Assembly: GCF_000429525.1 (NCBI RefSeq)
Contig: NZ_AUCA01000011.1
Span: 1 to 64,000 of the forward strand
From: Alicyclobacillus contaminans DSM 17975
GTDB taxonomy: Bacteria; Bacillota; Bacilli; Alicyclobacillales; Alicyclobacillaceae
DNA length: 64,000 nt
Direction: 5' to 3'
The notes under the pieces are model-generated. The model ran no database searches. It was not told the origin of the DNA and saw only the letters and a program-made list of their open reading frames with translations. Below are positions 18,233 to 29,785 of the stretch, in pieces; positions within the stretch are counted from its first letter, which is position 1; each line of letters opens with the position of its first letter. The position numbers and the translations under genes are program-made.

Positions 18233-21200
18233 TCAGAACAACGAGAGCTGATTCGTTTCCGGCATCCCCTTGAGACATCCGAGTCCTTCCAGGATTTCAA
18301 TCACCGCCTTGGACACCCGGCTCCGTGTCTGCAGGTCCTCGATGGACAAGAATTCACCTTCCTGGCACGCCTGATACAGATTGTTGGCAGCCGCCTCCCC
18401 CACGCCCGGAATGGCCGCGAAGGGCGGCCGCAACGCCTGTTCCTGTTCATCAATCAGAAACCGGGTCGCATGAGACTTGTACAGATCTATCGGCAGGAAC
18501 TTGTATCCTCGAACCACCATTTCCAAGGCGACCTCAAGCACCGTCATCAAGCTCTTCTCTTTCGGCAGCGCGGCGTTGCCCTTCTGTTCAATCTCTTCAA
18601 TTTTCCGCCGGATGGCGTCCTTGCCCCGCACCACCAACTCGACGTCAAAATCGTCGGCGCGCACCGTGAAATACGTGGCATAGAACGCCAGCGGATGATG
18701 AATTTTGAACCAGGCGATGCGCACGGCCATCAACACGTACGCTGCCGCGTGCGCCTTCGGGAACATGTACTTGATCTTGCGGCCGGATTCGATGTACCAC
18801 TCGGGGACTCCAAACTGGCGCATGTACTCCGCGTCCTCTTCTTTGACGCCTTTCCCTTTCCGGATACTCTCCATGATTTTGAAGGCGCGCCCCGGTTCCA
18901 GCCCTTTGTAGATCAGATACACCATGATGTCGTCGCGAGCGCAGATGACTTCTGACAGCGTGGCCACGCCTTGGCGGATGAGGTCCTGGGCGTTGTTCAG
19001 CCAGACGTCCGTCCCGTGCGACAGACCGGAAATGCGAACCAGCTCAGAGAACGTCGTCGGACGCGTGTCCTCCAACATCTGACGGACAAATTTCGTACCA
19101 AACTCCGGAATCGCGTACGTCCCCGTGTTGGAGCGAATGTCTTCCGGTTGCACGCCGAGCGTCTCGGTGCCGGAGAACAGTCCGAGCACCTTCGGATCAT
19201 CCAGGGGAATGGTCTTCGGATCCACCCCCGTGAGATCCTGCAGCATGCGGATCACGGTCGGATCGTCATGACCGAGAATGTCCAGCTTGAGCAGACAGTT
19301 CTCGAGACCGGAGTGGTAGTCAAAGTGCGTGGTCAGCGTTCCCGCCGACTTGTCGTCGGCCGGATATTGCACGGGGGTGAAGTCGTACACCGTCACGTGG
19401 CCCGGGACCACGACCTGACCGCCCGGATGCTGGCCCGTGGTCCGCTTCACGCCGGTGCAGCCCTTGACCAGACGATCAATTTCCGCGTTGCGCAGGACGA
19501 GCCCGCGCTCTTCCGCAAACTTGCGGACGTATCCATATGCCGTCTTTTCTGCCACGCCGGAGATGGTCCCGGCGCGAAAAACGTGATCTTTGCCGAACAG
19601 TTCCTCGGTGTAACGGTGCGCCCGCGGTTGGTACTCGCCGGAGAAGTTCAGGTCGATATCCGGTACCTTGTCGCCATGGAAGCCCAGGAACGTCTCGAAC
19701 GGAATGTCCTGTCCGTCGCGCACCATGTCCGTCCCGCAGTTGGGGCAATTCTTATGCGGCAGGTCAAACCCGGATCCGACCGAACCGTCTTCGATGAATT
19801 CGCTGTGGCGACAGGATGGACACCGATAATGCGGCGGCAGCGGGTTCACCTCAGTGATATCGGTCATGGTGGCCACCAAAGAGCTGCCGACCGATCCGCG
19901 GCTGCCGACCAGGTAGCCGTCCGACAACGACTTGGTCACCAGCTTGTGCGCAATCAAGTAGATGACGGCAAATCCGTTGTTGATGATGGAATTGAGCTCT
20001 TTTTTCAAGCGAGCTTCCACAATCTCCGGCAGCGGATCGCCGTACAGCGCCCGCGCCCGTTCGTACGACATGCGCGTGATCTCGTCTTCCGCACCCTCGA
20101 TAACGGGCGTGAACAACTGATCCGGGATGGGCTTGACGTCTTCCAACTGTTCCGCGATATAGCGCGTGTTATCCACGACCACTCGCACCGCGTCGTCGCC
20201 GAGATGGGCGAACTCCTCCAACATCTCGTCGGTGGTCCGCAGGTACAGCGGCGGCTGTTGCACCGCTTCCCCTTGGCTTTGCGACTGCAGGTAAATTTCC
20301 CGGAAGATGGCATCGTTCGGATGCAGATAGTGCGCATCCCCAGTCGCCACCACGGGTTTGTTCAGTTTCGCGCCGAGCTCCACCACCTGGCGGTGGATGT
20401 CTTTCACACTCTGCAGACTCTGCACCATCTGCTCGCGCACCAGGTTCTCGTAATGGCTCAGCGGCTGCAGTTCCAGGTAATCGTAAAACTCGCAGATGGA
20501 CTCTATTTCATCCATGCTTTTTCCGCGTAGAAAGGCCTGAATCAACTCGCCCTGCTGGCATGCGGTGCCAATCAACAATCCCTCCCGGTGCTTCACCAAC
20601 TCGCTCTTCGGGATGCGCGGCACCCGGTGCAGGTAGGTGGTGTGCGCCATGGACACCAGCTTGTACAGGTTCTTCAGGCCCGTTTGATTGCGCACCAGCA
20701 GCGTGGCATGAAACGGGCGCACCCGGGAGACATCCACGTCGCCGGACAGGCCATTCAGTTGCGGCAGGCGCGTTAAGCCTCGCTCCCGTAGCGTATCCTG
20801 CATATGGGCGAACACCTTCGCCGTTGCCTCCGCGTCGGCAATGGCGCGGTGGTGATTGATCAGTTCCACCTGAAATTTCTGGGTTAACGTCTTCAGTCGA
20901 TAGTTCTTTTCGCCGGGATACAGGCTTCGGGCCAGTGCCAGCGTGTCAATCACCGGCTGCGTCCAGGGCTCCATTCCAATGCGGCTGGCGCACTGCCCCA
21001 GAAAGCCCACGTCGAACTCCGCGTTGTGCGCTACCAGGATGGCCCCTTCCGCAAACCGGCGAAACTCCGGCAAGACCTCTGCCAGTTTCGGCTGTCCCGC
21101 CAGCATGTCCGGCGTGATGCCCGTCAACTCGGAGATCTTCGGCGGTATTGGGCGTTCCGGATCGATGAGCGCGGCGAACTGATCCACAATCTCCTTCCCG

Positions 21201-22660
21201 CGCATGCGCACACCGGAAATTTCAATCAGCGTGTCCTCGCGCGCGTTGAGACCCGTCGTCTCGGTGTCAAACACGACGTATTCGGTCTCGTCCGTCAGCG
21301 CCACGTCCGCTTCCCGATACACGACCGGCGTGCCGTCGTCCACCACATACGCTTCCACGCCGAGCAGTACTTTGATGCCGTGCTTTTTCCCAGCGGCGTA
21401 CGCTTCCGGAAACGCTTGGACGACGCCGTGGTCGGTGATGGCGATGGCCTCATGCCCCCAGGCCGCAGCCTGCTGCACAAACCGCTTGACCGGCGTCACG
21501 CCGTCCAGCTGCGACATGTTGGAGTGCAGATGCAATTCCACGCGCTTTACCTCGGCCTGATCCACGCGCTCCGGCGCCTGTGCCGGCTGCATGTCCTGGA
21601 CCATGAACACGAGTTCCTTGGCGTACGTGTCAAATTGCACCTGCCCCTGTATGCGGACGTACACGTCGTCCTTGAGTGGTTCAAGAGCTTCCAGCTGCCG
21701 CTCCTGGTTGGAAAACAGCTTCGCCGTAATTGAGCTGGTGTCGTCCGTAATGTTGAATTGAATCAGCGTGCGTCCGCTCGGCAATGTGCGCTTGTCCACA
21801 CTGAACACGCGCCCTTCCACCACGGCCTTGCGCATTTCGTCCACAATCTCGCGAATTGGAATCACCTGCGCCGCATCGATGGGCCGCCCCAGCGTGAGCG
21901 GCGGCAGTGGCTGGTCATCCTCTCGCCGTCGATCCCGTCGAAACGCCGGACGCTCACCCCCATTCTCGGACGGTGGCGCCGGTTTTTCCGCCGCACTCTT
22001 CTCCTCCTGGGCCAGCATGTCGAGGACTTCTCGCCGCTCGTTTTCCTCCAACGTCTTCTTCAACTCGTTCAGCCGTTCTTCAGCGGCGGCGTCGACGGCA
22101 AAACGGTACTCCACGGCGAGTCCGAACACGTCCTGCAACCGCTCGGTCAACCACCTGTCCGTGCGCTTCTTCTGCAGCACACCCAGTTCCGCATCGTTGG
22201 CCACCCAACAGTGCCAACGCTGGATGGCCGGCTGGCCGTCTGCCGCCGCTTTCGGTTCCACCGTGATCCGCGCGTTCGCCAGCCAATTGGCCACCACCGG
22301 TTCTTCTTCGCCGTACCAATCCACCAGCGCAGCGAACAGCGCAGCCGCGGTTTCATCCGCCAGCGGCGCCTCCCAGGGCGCCGGCACAACCCGCAATGCA
22401 ATCGCTTCGCGATGCAAGGATGTTGCCAACTGGCGCAGTGTTCTCACTGCGGTCACCACGTCTTTGGCCACGGTCTGCTCATCCGGCTCCGTCGCGCCGG
22501 CCGCTCTGGCCGACAGAAGCTCCGGCCACGACATCAACTGCACTTCGATGACCCGGGACACCGATTTCACCACGACCCGCCGAATCACACCGGAGGGCAG
22601 CTGGGCAGGCGTCGTCCCCTCTGCGGTCGGCTCCTTCAGCGGCAACTCCATAGCACTCAT
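18233..22660 (-). CDS. polC: DNA polymerase III alpha subunit, PolC type
   Basis: A 1475-residue replicative polymerase of low-GC-type Gram-positives. Order of domains: N-terminal domain (1-200), OB fold (TLIQFNITDDTSS, about 300), PHP part (VELHLHSNMSQLDG, about 375), and the inserted DEDDh proofreading exonuclease (FDTETTGLN at about 463, HNAEFDVGFLG, HHRAIADAEAT). Then come the second PHP part, the zinc-binding Cys segment (YRCPSCRHSE, CPNCG) and the polymerase core with GSRGSVGSSLVA and the palm DIDLNFSGEYQ. It ends in QLSLF, a likely beta-clamp-type motif. The start is ATG at 22660. It lies 65 bases after rseP; the usual proS gene between them is absent. Confidence 0.98.
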   Translation of the reverse strand: MSAMELPLKEPTAEGTTPAQLPSGVIRRVVVKSVSRVIEVQLMSWPELLSARAAGATEPDEQTVAKDVVTAVRTLRQLATSLHREAIALRVVPAPWEAPLADETAAALFAALVDWYGEEEPVVANWLANARITVEPKAAADGQPAIQRWHCWVANDAELGVLQKKRTDRWLTERLQDVFGLAVEYRFAVDAAAEERLNELKKTLEENERREVLDMLAQEEKSAAEKPAPPSENGGERPAFRRDRRREDDQPLPPLTLGRPIDAAQVIPIREIVDEMRKAVVEGRVFSVDKRTLPSGRTLIQFNITDDTSSITAKLFSNQERQLEALEPLKDDVYVRIQGQVQFDTYAKELVFMVQDMQPAQAPERVDQAEVKRVELHLHSNMSQLDGVTPVKRFVQQAAAWGHEAIAITDHGVVQAFPEAYAAGKKHGIKVLLGVEAYVVDDGTPVVYREADVALTDETEYVVFDTETTGLNAREDTLIEISGVRMRGKEIVDQFAALIDPERPIPPKISELTGITPDMLAGQPKLAEVLPEFRRFAEGAILVAHNAEFDVGFLGQCASRIGMEPWTQPVIDTLALARSLYPGEKNYRLKTLTQKFQVELINHHRAIADAEATAKVFAHMQDTLRERGLTRLPQLNGLSGDVDVSRVRPFHATLLVRNQTGLKNLYKLVSMAHTTYLHRVPRIPKSELVKHREGLLIGTACQQGELIQAFLRGKSMDEIESICEFYDYLELQPLSHYENLVREQMVQSLQSVKDIHRQVVELGAKLNKPVVATGDAHYLHPNDAIFREIYLQSQSQGEAVQQPPLYLRTTDEMLEEFAHLGDDAVRVVVDNTRYIAEQLEDVKPIPDQLFTPVIEGAEDEITRMSYERARALYGDPLPEIVEARLKKELNSIINNGFAVIYLIAHKLVTKSLSDGYLVGSRGSVGSSLVATMTDITEVNPLPPHYRCPSCRHSEFIEDGSVGSGFDLPHKNCPNCGTDMVRDGQDIPFETFLGFHGDKVPDIDLNFSGEYQPRAHRYTEELFGKDHVFRAGTISGVAEKTAYGYVRKFAEERGLVLRNAEIDRLVKGCTGVKRTTGQHPGGQVVVPGHVTVYDFTPVQYPADDKSAGTLTTHFDYHSGLENCLLKLDILGHDDPTVIRMLQDLTGVDPKTIPLDDPKVLGLFSGTETLGVQPEDIRSNTGTYAIPEFGTKFVRQMLEDTRPTTFSELVRISGLSHGTDVWLNNAQDLIRQGVATLSEVICARDDIMVYLIYKGLEPGRAFKIMESIRKGKGVKEEDAEYMRQFGVPEWYIESGRKIKYMFPKAHAAAYVLMAVRIAWFKIHHPLAFYATYFTVRADDFDVELVVRGKDAIRRKIEEIEQKGNAALPKEKSLMTVLEVALEMVVRGYKFLPIDLYKSHATRFLIDEQEQALRPPFAAIPGVGEAAANNLYQACQEGEFLSIEDLQTRSRVSKAVIEILEGLGCLKGMPETNQLSLF

Positions 22661-22725
22661 GTCCCGTTCTTCCTTTCCGTCGCAATTCCCAGGGTACTCG
22701 TCTCACGACGCAATCCGGACCTGCG

Positions 22726-23994
22726 TCAGAACAGTCGGGTCACATCCCGATACGTAATCACCACCGCAAACAGCATCAGCAGGCCGAATCCCACCAGGTG
22801 AACGAGACCTTCCTTGCGCGGGTCGACCGCCTTCCCGCGAAACATTTCCACAATCATGAACAACAGTCGCCCGCCGTCCAACGCCGGTATGGGCAACAGA
22901 TTAAACAATCCCAGGTTCAAGCTCAGCAGCCCCGCAATCATCACCACGTGCCAGAAGCCGGATTGCGCTTGCTGATTGATGACGTCCGCAATACCCACCG
23001 GCCCCGCCAGACTGCTGAACTGATGCTGAGAAAGAACCTGCCAATACGCCTGAACGGCGTTCACCGATCCGTAATATACGTTGGCAAATCCCGTGCCAAC
23101 CGCGTCTATCAGATTATGGGAAAACACCGGACTCATGCCAATCTGCGGCAGATTCCCATCCACCAACTTGGGTGTGACCACCAACTCCTGCGTCGTACCG
23201 TCCCGTTCAACCCGAATTCGCAAGGGGTGCGGCGGACGGCTGGTGTCGGATCGAACCGCATTGACGAATTCGGTCCATCCGTGAATGGGCCGATTGTCCA
23301 CCGCCACCACTCGGTCTCCAGGGCGCATCCCCGCCGTTGCCGCCGGATCTCCCGGAACGAGCTGCCCCACCACCGCCGTCGGGAATCCCGTGTGGGCAAA
23401 CCACGCGGTGAACAGAACGCCCGCGAGGAGGAAGTTCATCACCGGCCCGGCCAGAATGATGGCGGCTCGCTGCCACAGCGGTTTTCCCAGCACCTGTTCG
23501 TGGCGCTCGACCAACGGGATGGAGTTGCGCGCGTTCGTCATCAGTTTGGCATGAGGAATCAGTTGGTACGTCCGCACTTCGTCCCCGGTGTCAATGGTCA
23601 TTTCGAGGCGATGCATGAGGTCGAGATCCTTCAGAATCCCCACCTGGCCGCCGCGCACATCCAGAGGGTCGCCGAGCACCGCCACGCGACCGTCCGCGTT
23701 CAGGCGAAATGCAATTTGTTCGCCTTTCCGGAACAGCGCGTCCTGCGGAATCTCGCCAGCCAACTGCACCAGTCCACCGATTGGAAACAGCCGGATGGAG
23801 AACTCCGTGCCGTTGAGAGTCCAGCGCACCAACTTCGGCCCGAACCCCACCGCAAACGCGGGCACGGCCACCCCGCTGCGCTTGGCCACCCAGAAGTGAC
23901 CGAACTCATGCAGGACGATGCAGACCAGAAACACGGAGACAATGGCGACAATCCCTTTCAGCACGCTGACGACTGCTATGGTCAACAGTTCCAC
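22726..23994 (-). CDS. rseP: Site-2 membrane metalloprotease RseP/RasP
   Basis: A 422-residue intramembrane zinc protease that cleaves anti-sigma factors and signal-peptide remnants. The zinc motif H29-E30-F-G-H33 lies in the first membrane segment. A PDZ domain with PGDPAATAGMRPGDRVVAVD lies in the middle. The third zinc ligand is in NLLPIPALDGGRLLF near the C-terminus, followed by a last membrane helix. It overlaps the end of dxr by 13 bases, so the two are probably co-translated. Its substrates here cannot be told from the window. Confidence 0.96.
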   Translation of the reverse strand: MELLTIAVVSVLKGIVAIVSVFLVCIVLHEFGHFWVAKRSGVAVPAFAVGFGPKLVRWTLNGTEFSIRLFPIGGLVQLAGEIPQDALFRKGEQIAFRLNADGRVAVLGDPLDVRGGQVGILKDLDLMHRLEMTIDTGDEVRTYQLIPHAKLMTNARNSIPLVERHEQVLGKPLWQRAAIILAGPVMNFLLAGVLFTAWFAHTGFPTAVVGQLVPGDPAATAGMRPGDRVVAVDNRPIHGWTEFVNAVRSDTSRPPHPLRIRVERDGTTQELVVTPKLVDGNLPQIGMSPVFSHNLIDAVGTGFANVYYGSVNAVQAYWQVLSQHQFSSLAGPVGIADVINQQAQSGFWHVVMIAGLLSLNLGLFNLLPIPALDGGRLLFMIVEMFRGKAVDPRKEGLVHLVGFGLLMLFAVVITYRDVTRLF

Positions 23995-25151
23995 CCGCCC
24001 TTTTCCAGCATTGCGTGAGCTGAACGCCGAGCCCAGTTGTCCATCTCTACAATATCATTCAATTCAGAAGGTGTCCCCGGTATGTGCATTTCCAGAACAC
24101 TCTCCACCAGTTTCGCCATCTGAAGAAAAGTCATTCGCTTGGACAGGAAAGCCTCGACCGCCACTTCGTTGGCAGCATTCAGCACGCAGGGCGCAAATCC
24201 ACCGGCTCGTCCCGCTTCGTACGCCAAACGCAGGTTGGGAAACCGCTCAAAATCCGGCCGCTCAAAGGTGAGCTGTCCCACTTCTGCAAGGTCAAGCCTT
24301 GGCCACGGACTTTCCACTCGGGCAGGGTACGTCAGCGCGTACTGGATGGGCAACCGCATATCGTGCGTGGCCAGTTGAGCAATGGTCGATCCGTCCACGA
24401 ACTCCACCAGCGAATGGACGATGCTCTGCGGATGCACCAAGATGTCAATCCGATCATAGTCGACGTTGAACAGGTGATGCGCCTCAATGACCTCCAATCC
24501 CTTGTTCATCAGCGAGGCCGAGTCGACCGTGATCTTCATCCCCATATTCCAAGTGGGGTGCCTGAGTGCCTGCTCCACGGTGGCTTTCCGCAATGCGTCA
24601 AGACTCCATGTGCGGAACGGCCCTCCGGAGGCCGTCAGAATGTATCTCCGCACTTCCTTCGGATCACCGCTGTGCAGCGACTGAAACAACGCCGAATGCT
24701 CGCTGTCCACCGGCAAAATCACAGCGCCGGTGGCCCGTGCGTGCGCCATCACGAGATCTCCCGCCGCCACCAGGGTCTCCTTGTTGGCCAGCGCCACCGT
24801 CGCGCCCCGCTCCACCGCCGCCCAGGTGGGCGCCAGGCCTTTGGCCCCGACGATGGCCGAGACGACGATGTCGGTGGGAATTCGGCTGACCTCCATCAAC
24901 CCAGCATCGCCGACAAAAAATTCCGGCAACGGGCGAAATCCGCTCAATCGTTGCCGGACGCACTCGAGCGTCTCCTCATCTGCCACCGAGACACACTCCG
25001 GCCGCCAGACCCGGATTTGTTCTGCCAATCGTTCTGCATTCCGCCCGGCGGCCAACACTTTGACCACGTAATGTTCGGAAAGGTGGGCCAACACGTCAAG
25101 CGTCTGGGTGCCAATGACACCGGTCGAGCCAAGGACAGTGACAGATTTCAT
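23982..25151 (-). CDS. dxr: 1-deoxy-D-xylulose 5-phosphate reductoisomerase
   Basis: A 389-residue NADPH enzyme of the MEP isoprenoid pathway. The nucleotide-binding loop reads GSTGVIGTQTLDVL, where most homologues have Ser in place of Val. Catalytic and metal-site signatures follow: LANKETLVAAGDLV, LPVDSEHSALFQ, LTASGGPFR, HPTWNMGMKITVDSASLMNKG and the C-terminal LNAANEVAV. Together with uppS and cdsA it links isoprenoid supply to cell-wall and lipid precursors in one operon. It lies 26 bases after cdsA. Confidence 0.97.
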   Translation of the reverse strand: MKSVTVLGSTGVIGTQTLDVLAHLSEHYVVKVLAAGRNAERLAEQIRVWRPECVSVADEETLECVRQRLSGFRPLPEFFVGDAGLMEVSRIPTDIVVSAIVGAKGLAPTWAAVERGATVALANKETLVAAGDLVMAHARATGAVILPVDSEHSALFQSLHSGDPKEVRRYILTASGGPFRTWSLDALRKATVEQALRHPTWNMGMKITVDSASLMNKGLEVIEAHHLFNVDYDRIDILVHPQSIVHSLVEFVDGSTIAQLATHDMRLPIQYALTYPARVESPWPRLDLAEVGQLTFERPDFERFPNLRLAYEAGRAGGFAPCVLNAANEVAVEAFLSKRMTFLQMAKLVESVLEMHIPGTPSELNDIVEMDNWARRSAHAMLEKGGWNC

Positions 25152-25177
25152 GGTGATTCACCTCGATTCACGTCCCT

Positions 25178-25957
25178 TCACGTGGACAGGTGAAGAATGA
25201 AGTACAACGCCACCGGACCCGCGAACAGCACGCTGTCCACACGGTCCAGCACGCCGCCGTGACCGGGAAGCAGGTGTCCAGAATCCTTCACCCCTGCCGA
25301 CCGCTTGTAGGCCGACTCCGCTAAATCGCCGAGCTGTCCGGCGATGGACACCAGAGCTCCGAAGCTGAAGAACCACCCCACGCCAAGCCGCCCCACGGTC
25401 AGCGACCCCAGCACCACGGCCGCAATGCCGCCTGCCACAACGCCGGCCACCGCGCCGCTGATGGTTTTATTGGGGCTGATCTCGGGCCACAGTTTTGGGC
25501 CTTGCAGTCGTTGCCCGACGAAAAAGGCCGCGGTGTCCGTCGTCCAGATGCTCACCATGGTGATGAACAGCCAAGCAATGCCATCATCCAATCCACGCAA
25601 GGACACCAGGCTCCATCCGCCCATGCCGATGTACACGGCGCCCACCGTCAACGGCGCCGCTGCGGCGAACGGAACGCGGTTCCGCGTGAGCACCGGAATC
25701 GTCAGCGTGATCAGCACTCCCCAAGGAACCAGGAAAGACGGCGCCCACTGTGGAGCGAGCACCCATGCTGCAACCAGCAGATAGCCCCACAGGGTTCCAA
25801 GGCCGAACCGCCGCTGTTTCACCATCGCCGCCAGTTCCGCCATCCCCATCAAGGTTCCGGCCAGAACCAGGACACACCACGTCCACGGACTGATGAAAAT
25901 GGCCGCAACCACGACAATCAACGCAACGGCCGCGGTCACGACGCGCTGTTTCAGCAT
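25178..25957 (-). CDS. cdsA: Phosphatidate cytidylyltransferase
   Basis: A 259-residue multi-spanning membrane enzyme that forms CDP-diacylglycerol from phosphatidate and CTP, the branch-point of phospholipid synthesis. About seven or eight membrane segments are seen. The family signature near the C-terminus is SAGVKDSGHLLPGHGGVLDRVDS (positions 215 on, quoted in part), and the metal-site region TDTAAFFVGQ precedes it. I use the ATG at 25957 because AGGTG lies 6 bases upstream; the GTG three codons earlier overlaps this site. It lies only 9 bases downstream of uppS. Confidence 0.94.
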   Translation of the reverse strand: MLKQRVVTAAVALIVVVAAIFISPWTWCVLVLAGTLMGMAELAAMVKQRRFGLGTLWGYLLVAAWVLAPQWAPSFLVPWGVLITLTIPVLTRNRVPFAAAAPLTVGAVYIGMGGWSLVSLRGLDDGIAWLFITMVSIWTTDTAAFFVGQRLQGPKLWPEISPNKTISGAVAGVVAGGIAAVVLGSLTVGRLGVGWFFSFGALVSIAGQLGDLAESAYKRSAGVKDSGHLLPGHGGVLDRVDSVLFAGPVALYFILHLST

Positions 25958-25966
25958 GGGCGTCAC

Positions 25967-26734
25967 CTACTTCAGTCCGCCGAAGCGGCGCTTTCTTCCT
26001 TGAAAGTCGCGCAGGGCTTGAATCAGCACATCGCGCGTGAAATCGGGCCACAGGACGTCGGTGAACCACAGTTCAGCGTACGCCGCCTGCCAGATTAAAA
26101 AGTTGCTCATTCGCAGTTCTCCGCTCGTTCGAATCACCAGATCCGGATCGGGCAGATGACAGGTGGACAGAAGCTCGGAGAATCGTTCCTCCGATAAATC
26201 CTCTGCAGATGCACGACCGGCCGCCACCTCAAGGGCAAAGGATTTCGCCGCAGCGATGATCTCCGCTCGCCCGCCGTAATTCAGGGCGAAGTTGACAATC
26301 ATCCCCTGACTGTTCCGGGTTCTCTCCAGCGTCTTGGCCACGATTTCCTGCGTATGTGGCGGCAGTTTCGCCGTATCCCCGATGAACCGAACGCGAACGC
26401 CCCTGTCGACGAGTTCGTCAATCTCCGTCGCAAAGAACTCCGCAGGCAGCCGCATCAAATATTCCACTTCGTCCGCGGGCCGCTTCCAGTTCTCCGTGGA
26501 AAAGGCGTACAGGGTCAAACACCGGATGCCGAGTTCATCGCAGTCGCGAATCACCTGTCGCAGGCGCTTCATGCCCGCATGATGGCCCGCAAATCGCGGC
26601 AACCCGCGCCGGTTCGCCCACCGGCCATTGCCATCCATAATGATGGCCAGGTGGGCAGGGAGGTTTTCTGCGAGCAGTCCGCTTGCCAGCTCACGTGGCT
26701 TTTTGCGAAATCGTGCCAGCAGCTTCGGTACCAA
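25967..26734 (-). CDS. uppS: Isoprenyl transferase (undecaprenyl diphosphate synthase)
   Basis: A 255-residue cis-prenyltransferase making the C55 lipid carrier for wall synthesis. Signatures: IIMDGNGRWANRRGLPR with the catalytic Asp, GHHAGMKRLRQVI, LTLYAFSTENWKRP, and the C-terminal DLVIRTSGELRMSNFLIWQ. The preferred start is a TTG at 26734, nine bases after GGGGGAGGT. The TTG eight codons earlier would place the ribosome-binding site inside the gene. It lies between frr and cdsA, the common Bacilli order. Confidence 0.95.
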   Translation of the reverse strand: MVPKLLARFRKKPRELASGLLAENLPAHLAIIMDGNGRWANRRGLPRFAGHHAGMKRLRQVIRDCDELGIRCLTLYAFSTENWKRPADEVEYLMRLPAEFFATEIDELVDRGVRVRFIGDTAKLPPHTQEIVAKTLERTRNSQGMIVNFALNYGGRAEIIAAAKSFALEVAAGRASAEDLSEERFSELLSTCHLPDPDLVIRTSGELRMSNFLIWQAAYAELWFTDVLWPDFTRDVLIQALRDFQGRKRRFGGLK

Positions 26735-26772
26735 TGAAGTACGACCTCCCCCAAACAACCAGAACCAGCTGC

Positions 26773-28168
<1,396 letters not shown>

Positions 28169-28822
28169 TCATTTCCGAACTTGAGCCATGACTTCTTCAG
28201 CGAAGTTGGCCTCCTGTTTCTCGATGCCTTCTCCGACCACAAAACGAGCGAAGCGGCGCACCGAAATGTTCTCCCCAATGTGAGCAATCTGCTCTTTCAC
28301 CAACTGATCCACCGTCTTATCGGGGTCCTTGACAAAGGGCTGCTCCAACAGGCAAACGTCCTTGAAGAACTTGTCGATTCGCCCTTCCACAATCTTGTCG
28401 ACAATGTGTTCCGGTTTCCCTTCGTTGAGCGTTTGCGCGCGGAGAATTTCCTTCTCGCGTTCTACAACTTCGGCCGGGACGTCTTCACGCCGGACGTACT
28501 GCGGATTGGCCGCCGCAATATGCATGGCCACATCGTGAACGAAGTCACGGAACGCTTGGTTCTTGGCGACGAAGTCCGTTTCACAGTTGACTTCGACCAA
28601 GACGCCGATGCGGCCACCGCCGTGTATGTACGCTTCCACAATCCCTTCTGCCGCGACGCGCCCCGCCTTCTTCGCAGCGGAAGCCAATCCTTTCTCGCGC
28701 AGAATCTCGGAGGCCCGCTCCAAGTCGCCGCCGGCTTCCGTCAACGCCTTTTTACAATCCATCATACCCGCGCCCGTTTTCTCGCGCAATTCTTTGACAA
28801 GCGCCGCTGAAATCTCCGCCAT
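28169..28822 (-). CDS. tsf: Elongation factor Ts
   Basis: A 217-residue nucleotide-exchange factor for EF-Tu. The N-terminal UBA-like part ([20 protein letters not shown]) and the core [10 protein letters not shown] are present. As in other Gram-positives it is shorter than the E. coli form, lacking part of the second core subdomain. The ATG at 28822 is six bases after AGGAGG; an ATG two codons earlier overlaps the spacing. A terminator-like hairpin lies between rpsB and this gene. Confidence 0.98.
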   Translation of the reverse strand: MAEISAALVKELREKTGAGMMDCKKALTEAGGDLERASEILREKGLASAAKKAGRVAAEGIVEAYIHGGGRIGVLVEVNCETDFVAKNQAFRDFVHDVAMHIAAANPQYVRREDVPAEVVEREKEILRAQTLNEGKPEHIVDKIVEGRIDKFFKDVCLLEQPFVKDPDKTVDQLVKEQIAHIGENISVRRFARFVVGEGIEKQEANFAEEVMAQVRK

Positions 28823-28887
28823 GTCCATCCTCCTAATCCTTGATAGCTCTCGGCACTCCACCCAGCCAAACCAGCCGGTGACGGCAC

Positions 28888-28922
28888 AAAAAAGGTGACG
28901 AGGCAGAGAAGCTCCCGCCACC
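28888..28922 (-). terminator. Attenuator-like terminator between rpsB and tsf
   Basis: On the minus strand a G-rich arm beginning GGTGGCGGGAGC pairs imperfectly with GCCTCGTCACC, including G-U pairs, and is followed by six T residues. It would lower tsf, pyrH and frr transcription relative to rpsB. Confidence 0.65.
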
Positions 28923-28957
28923 TCACAACCTCTCTCGAAACTGTTTGCCGTATGCGA

Positions 28958-29662
28958 TTACGCCGTTGTGGTTTCCTCGCCGCCCTGCGTCCCTTCCAAA
29001 ACAGCTTCCGCCATCTTGTTGGTGAGCAGTTTCACTGCGCGAATCGCGTCATCGTTACCCGGAATCACGTAGTCAATTTCGTCCGGATCGCAGTTTGTAT
29101 CGACAATCGCAACGATGGGGATCCCCAACTTGCGCGCTTCCGCAACCGCGATGCGTTCCTTCCGCGGATCGATGATGAACATCGCGTCCGGAATCCGCTT
29201 CATTTTCTTGATGCCGCCGAGGAACTTTTCGAGGCGTTCCTTTTCCTTCTTCAGCAGGATGACTTCCTTCTTCGGCAAAACCGAGAAGGTGCCGTCCTCT
29301 TCCATCTTCTCCAACTCCACCAAACGCGCAATCCGCTTTTGGATGGTCGGGAAGTTGGTCAGCGTACCACCCAGCCACCGCTGGTTCACATAGAACATAC
29401 CGCAGCGTTCTGCCTCTTCCGCCACCGCTTCCTGAGCCTGCTTCTTCGTTCCGACAAACAGGATGGTCTTCCCTTCCGCAGCCAGCTCGCGAACGAACTG
29501 GTACGCTTCCTCCACTTTGCGAACCGTCTTCTGCAGGTCAATGATGTAGATGCCGTTGCGCTCGGTGAAGATATAACGCGCCATCTTCGGATTCCAGCGA
29601 CGGGTTTGGTGCCCGAAATGGACACCCGCTTCCAGCAGTTGCTTCATTGAAATAATGGCCAT
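28958..29662 (-). CDS. rpsB: 30S ribosomal protein S2
   Basis: A 234-residue protein of the small subunit, with the signatures [46 protein letters not shown] and [19 protein letters not shown]. Length is standard. The ATG is preceded by AGGAGGT. A SigA-type promoter lies 125-150 bases upstream, inside the end of the preceding SwrB-like gene. The gene leads the rpsB-tsf-pyrH-frr group. The 5' leader is long enough for autoregulation by S2, but I could not define a binding site. Confidence 0.98.
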   Translation of the reverse strand: MAIISMKQLLEAGVHFGHQTRRWNPKMARYIFTERNGIYIIDLQKTVRKVEEAYQFVRELAAEGKTILFVGTKKQAQEAVAEEAERCGMFYVNQRWLGGTLTNFPTIQKRIARLVELEKMEEDGTFSVLPKKEVILLKKEKERLEKFLGGIKKMKRIPDAMFIIDPRKERIAVAEARKLGIPIVAIVDTNCDPDEIDYVIPGNDDAIRAVKLLTNKMAEAVLEGTQGGEETTTA

Positions 29663-29785
29663 GGTTTACCTCCTAATTGGTTGATTCCTCCGCCAGCCTC
29701 ACCTGCCTCACCGCCGTAACGGACCCAGTGAGACATCGGTCTAGCGTGTGTTCTCCGCGTTCTGCGGGCAATCACACTGCCCTAC

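Noticed and set aside
18971-20530. Long plus-strand open frame opposite polC
   Set aside because: Antisense shadow of the polymerase core, no ribosome-binding site or recognisable domain.
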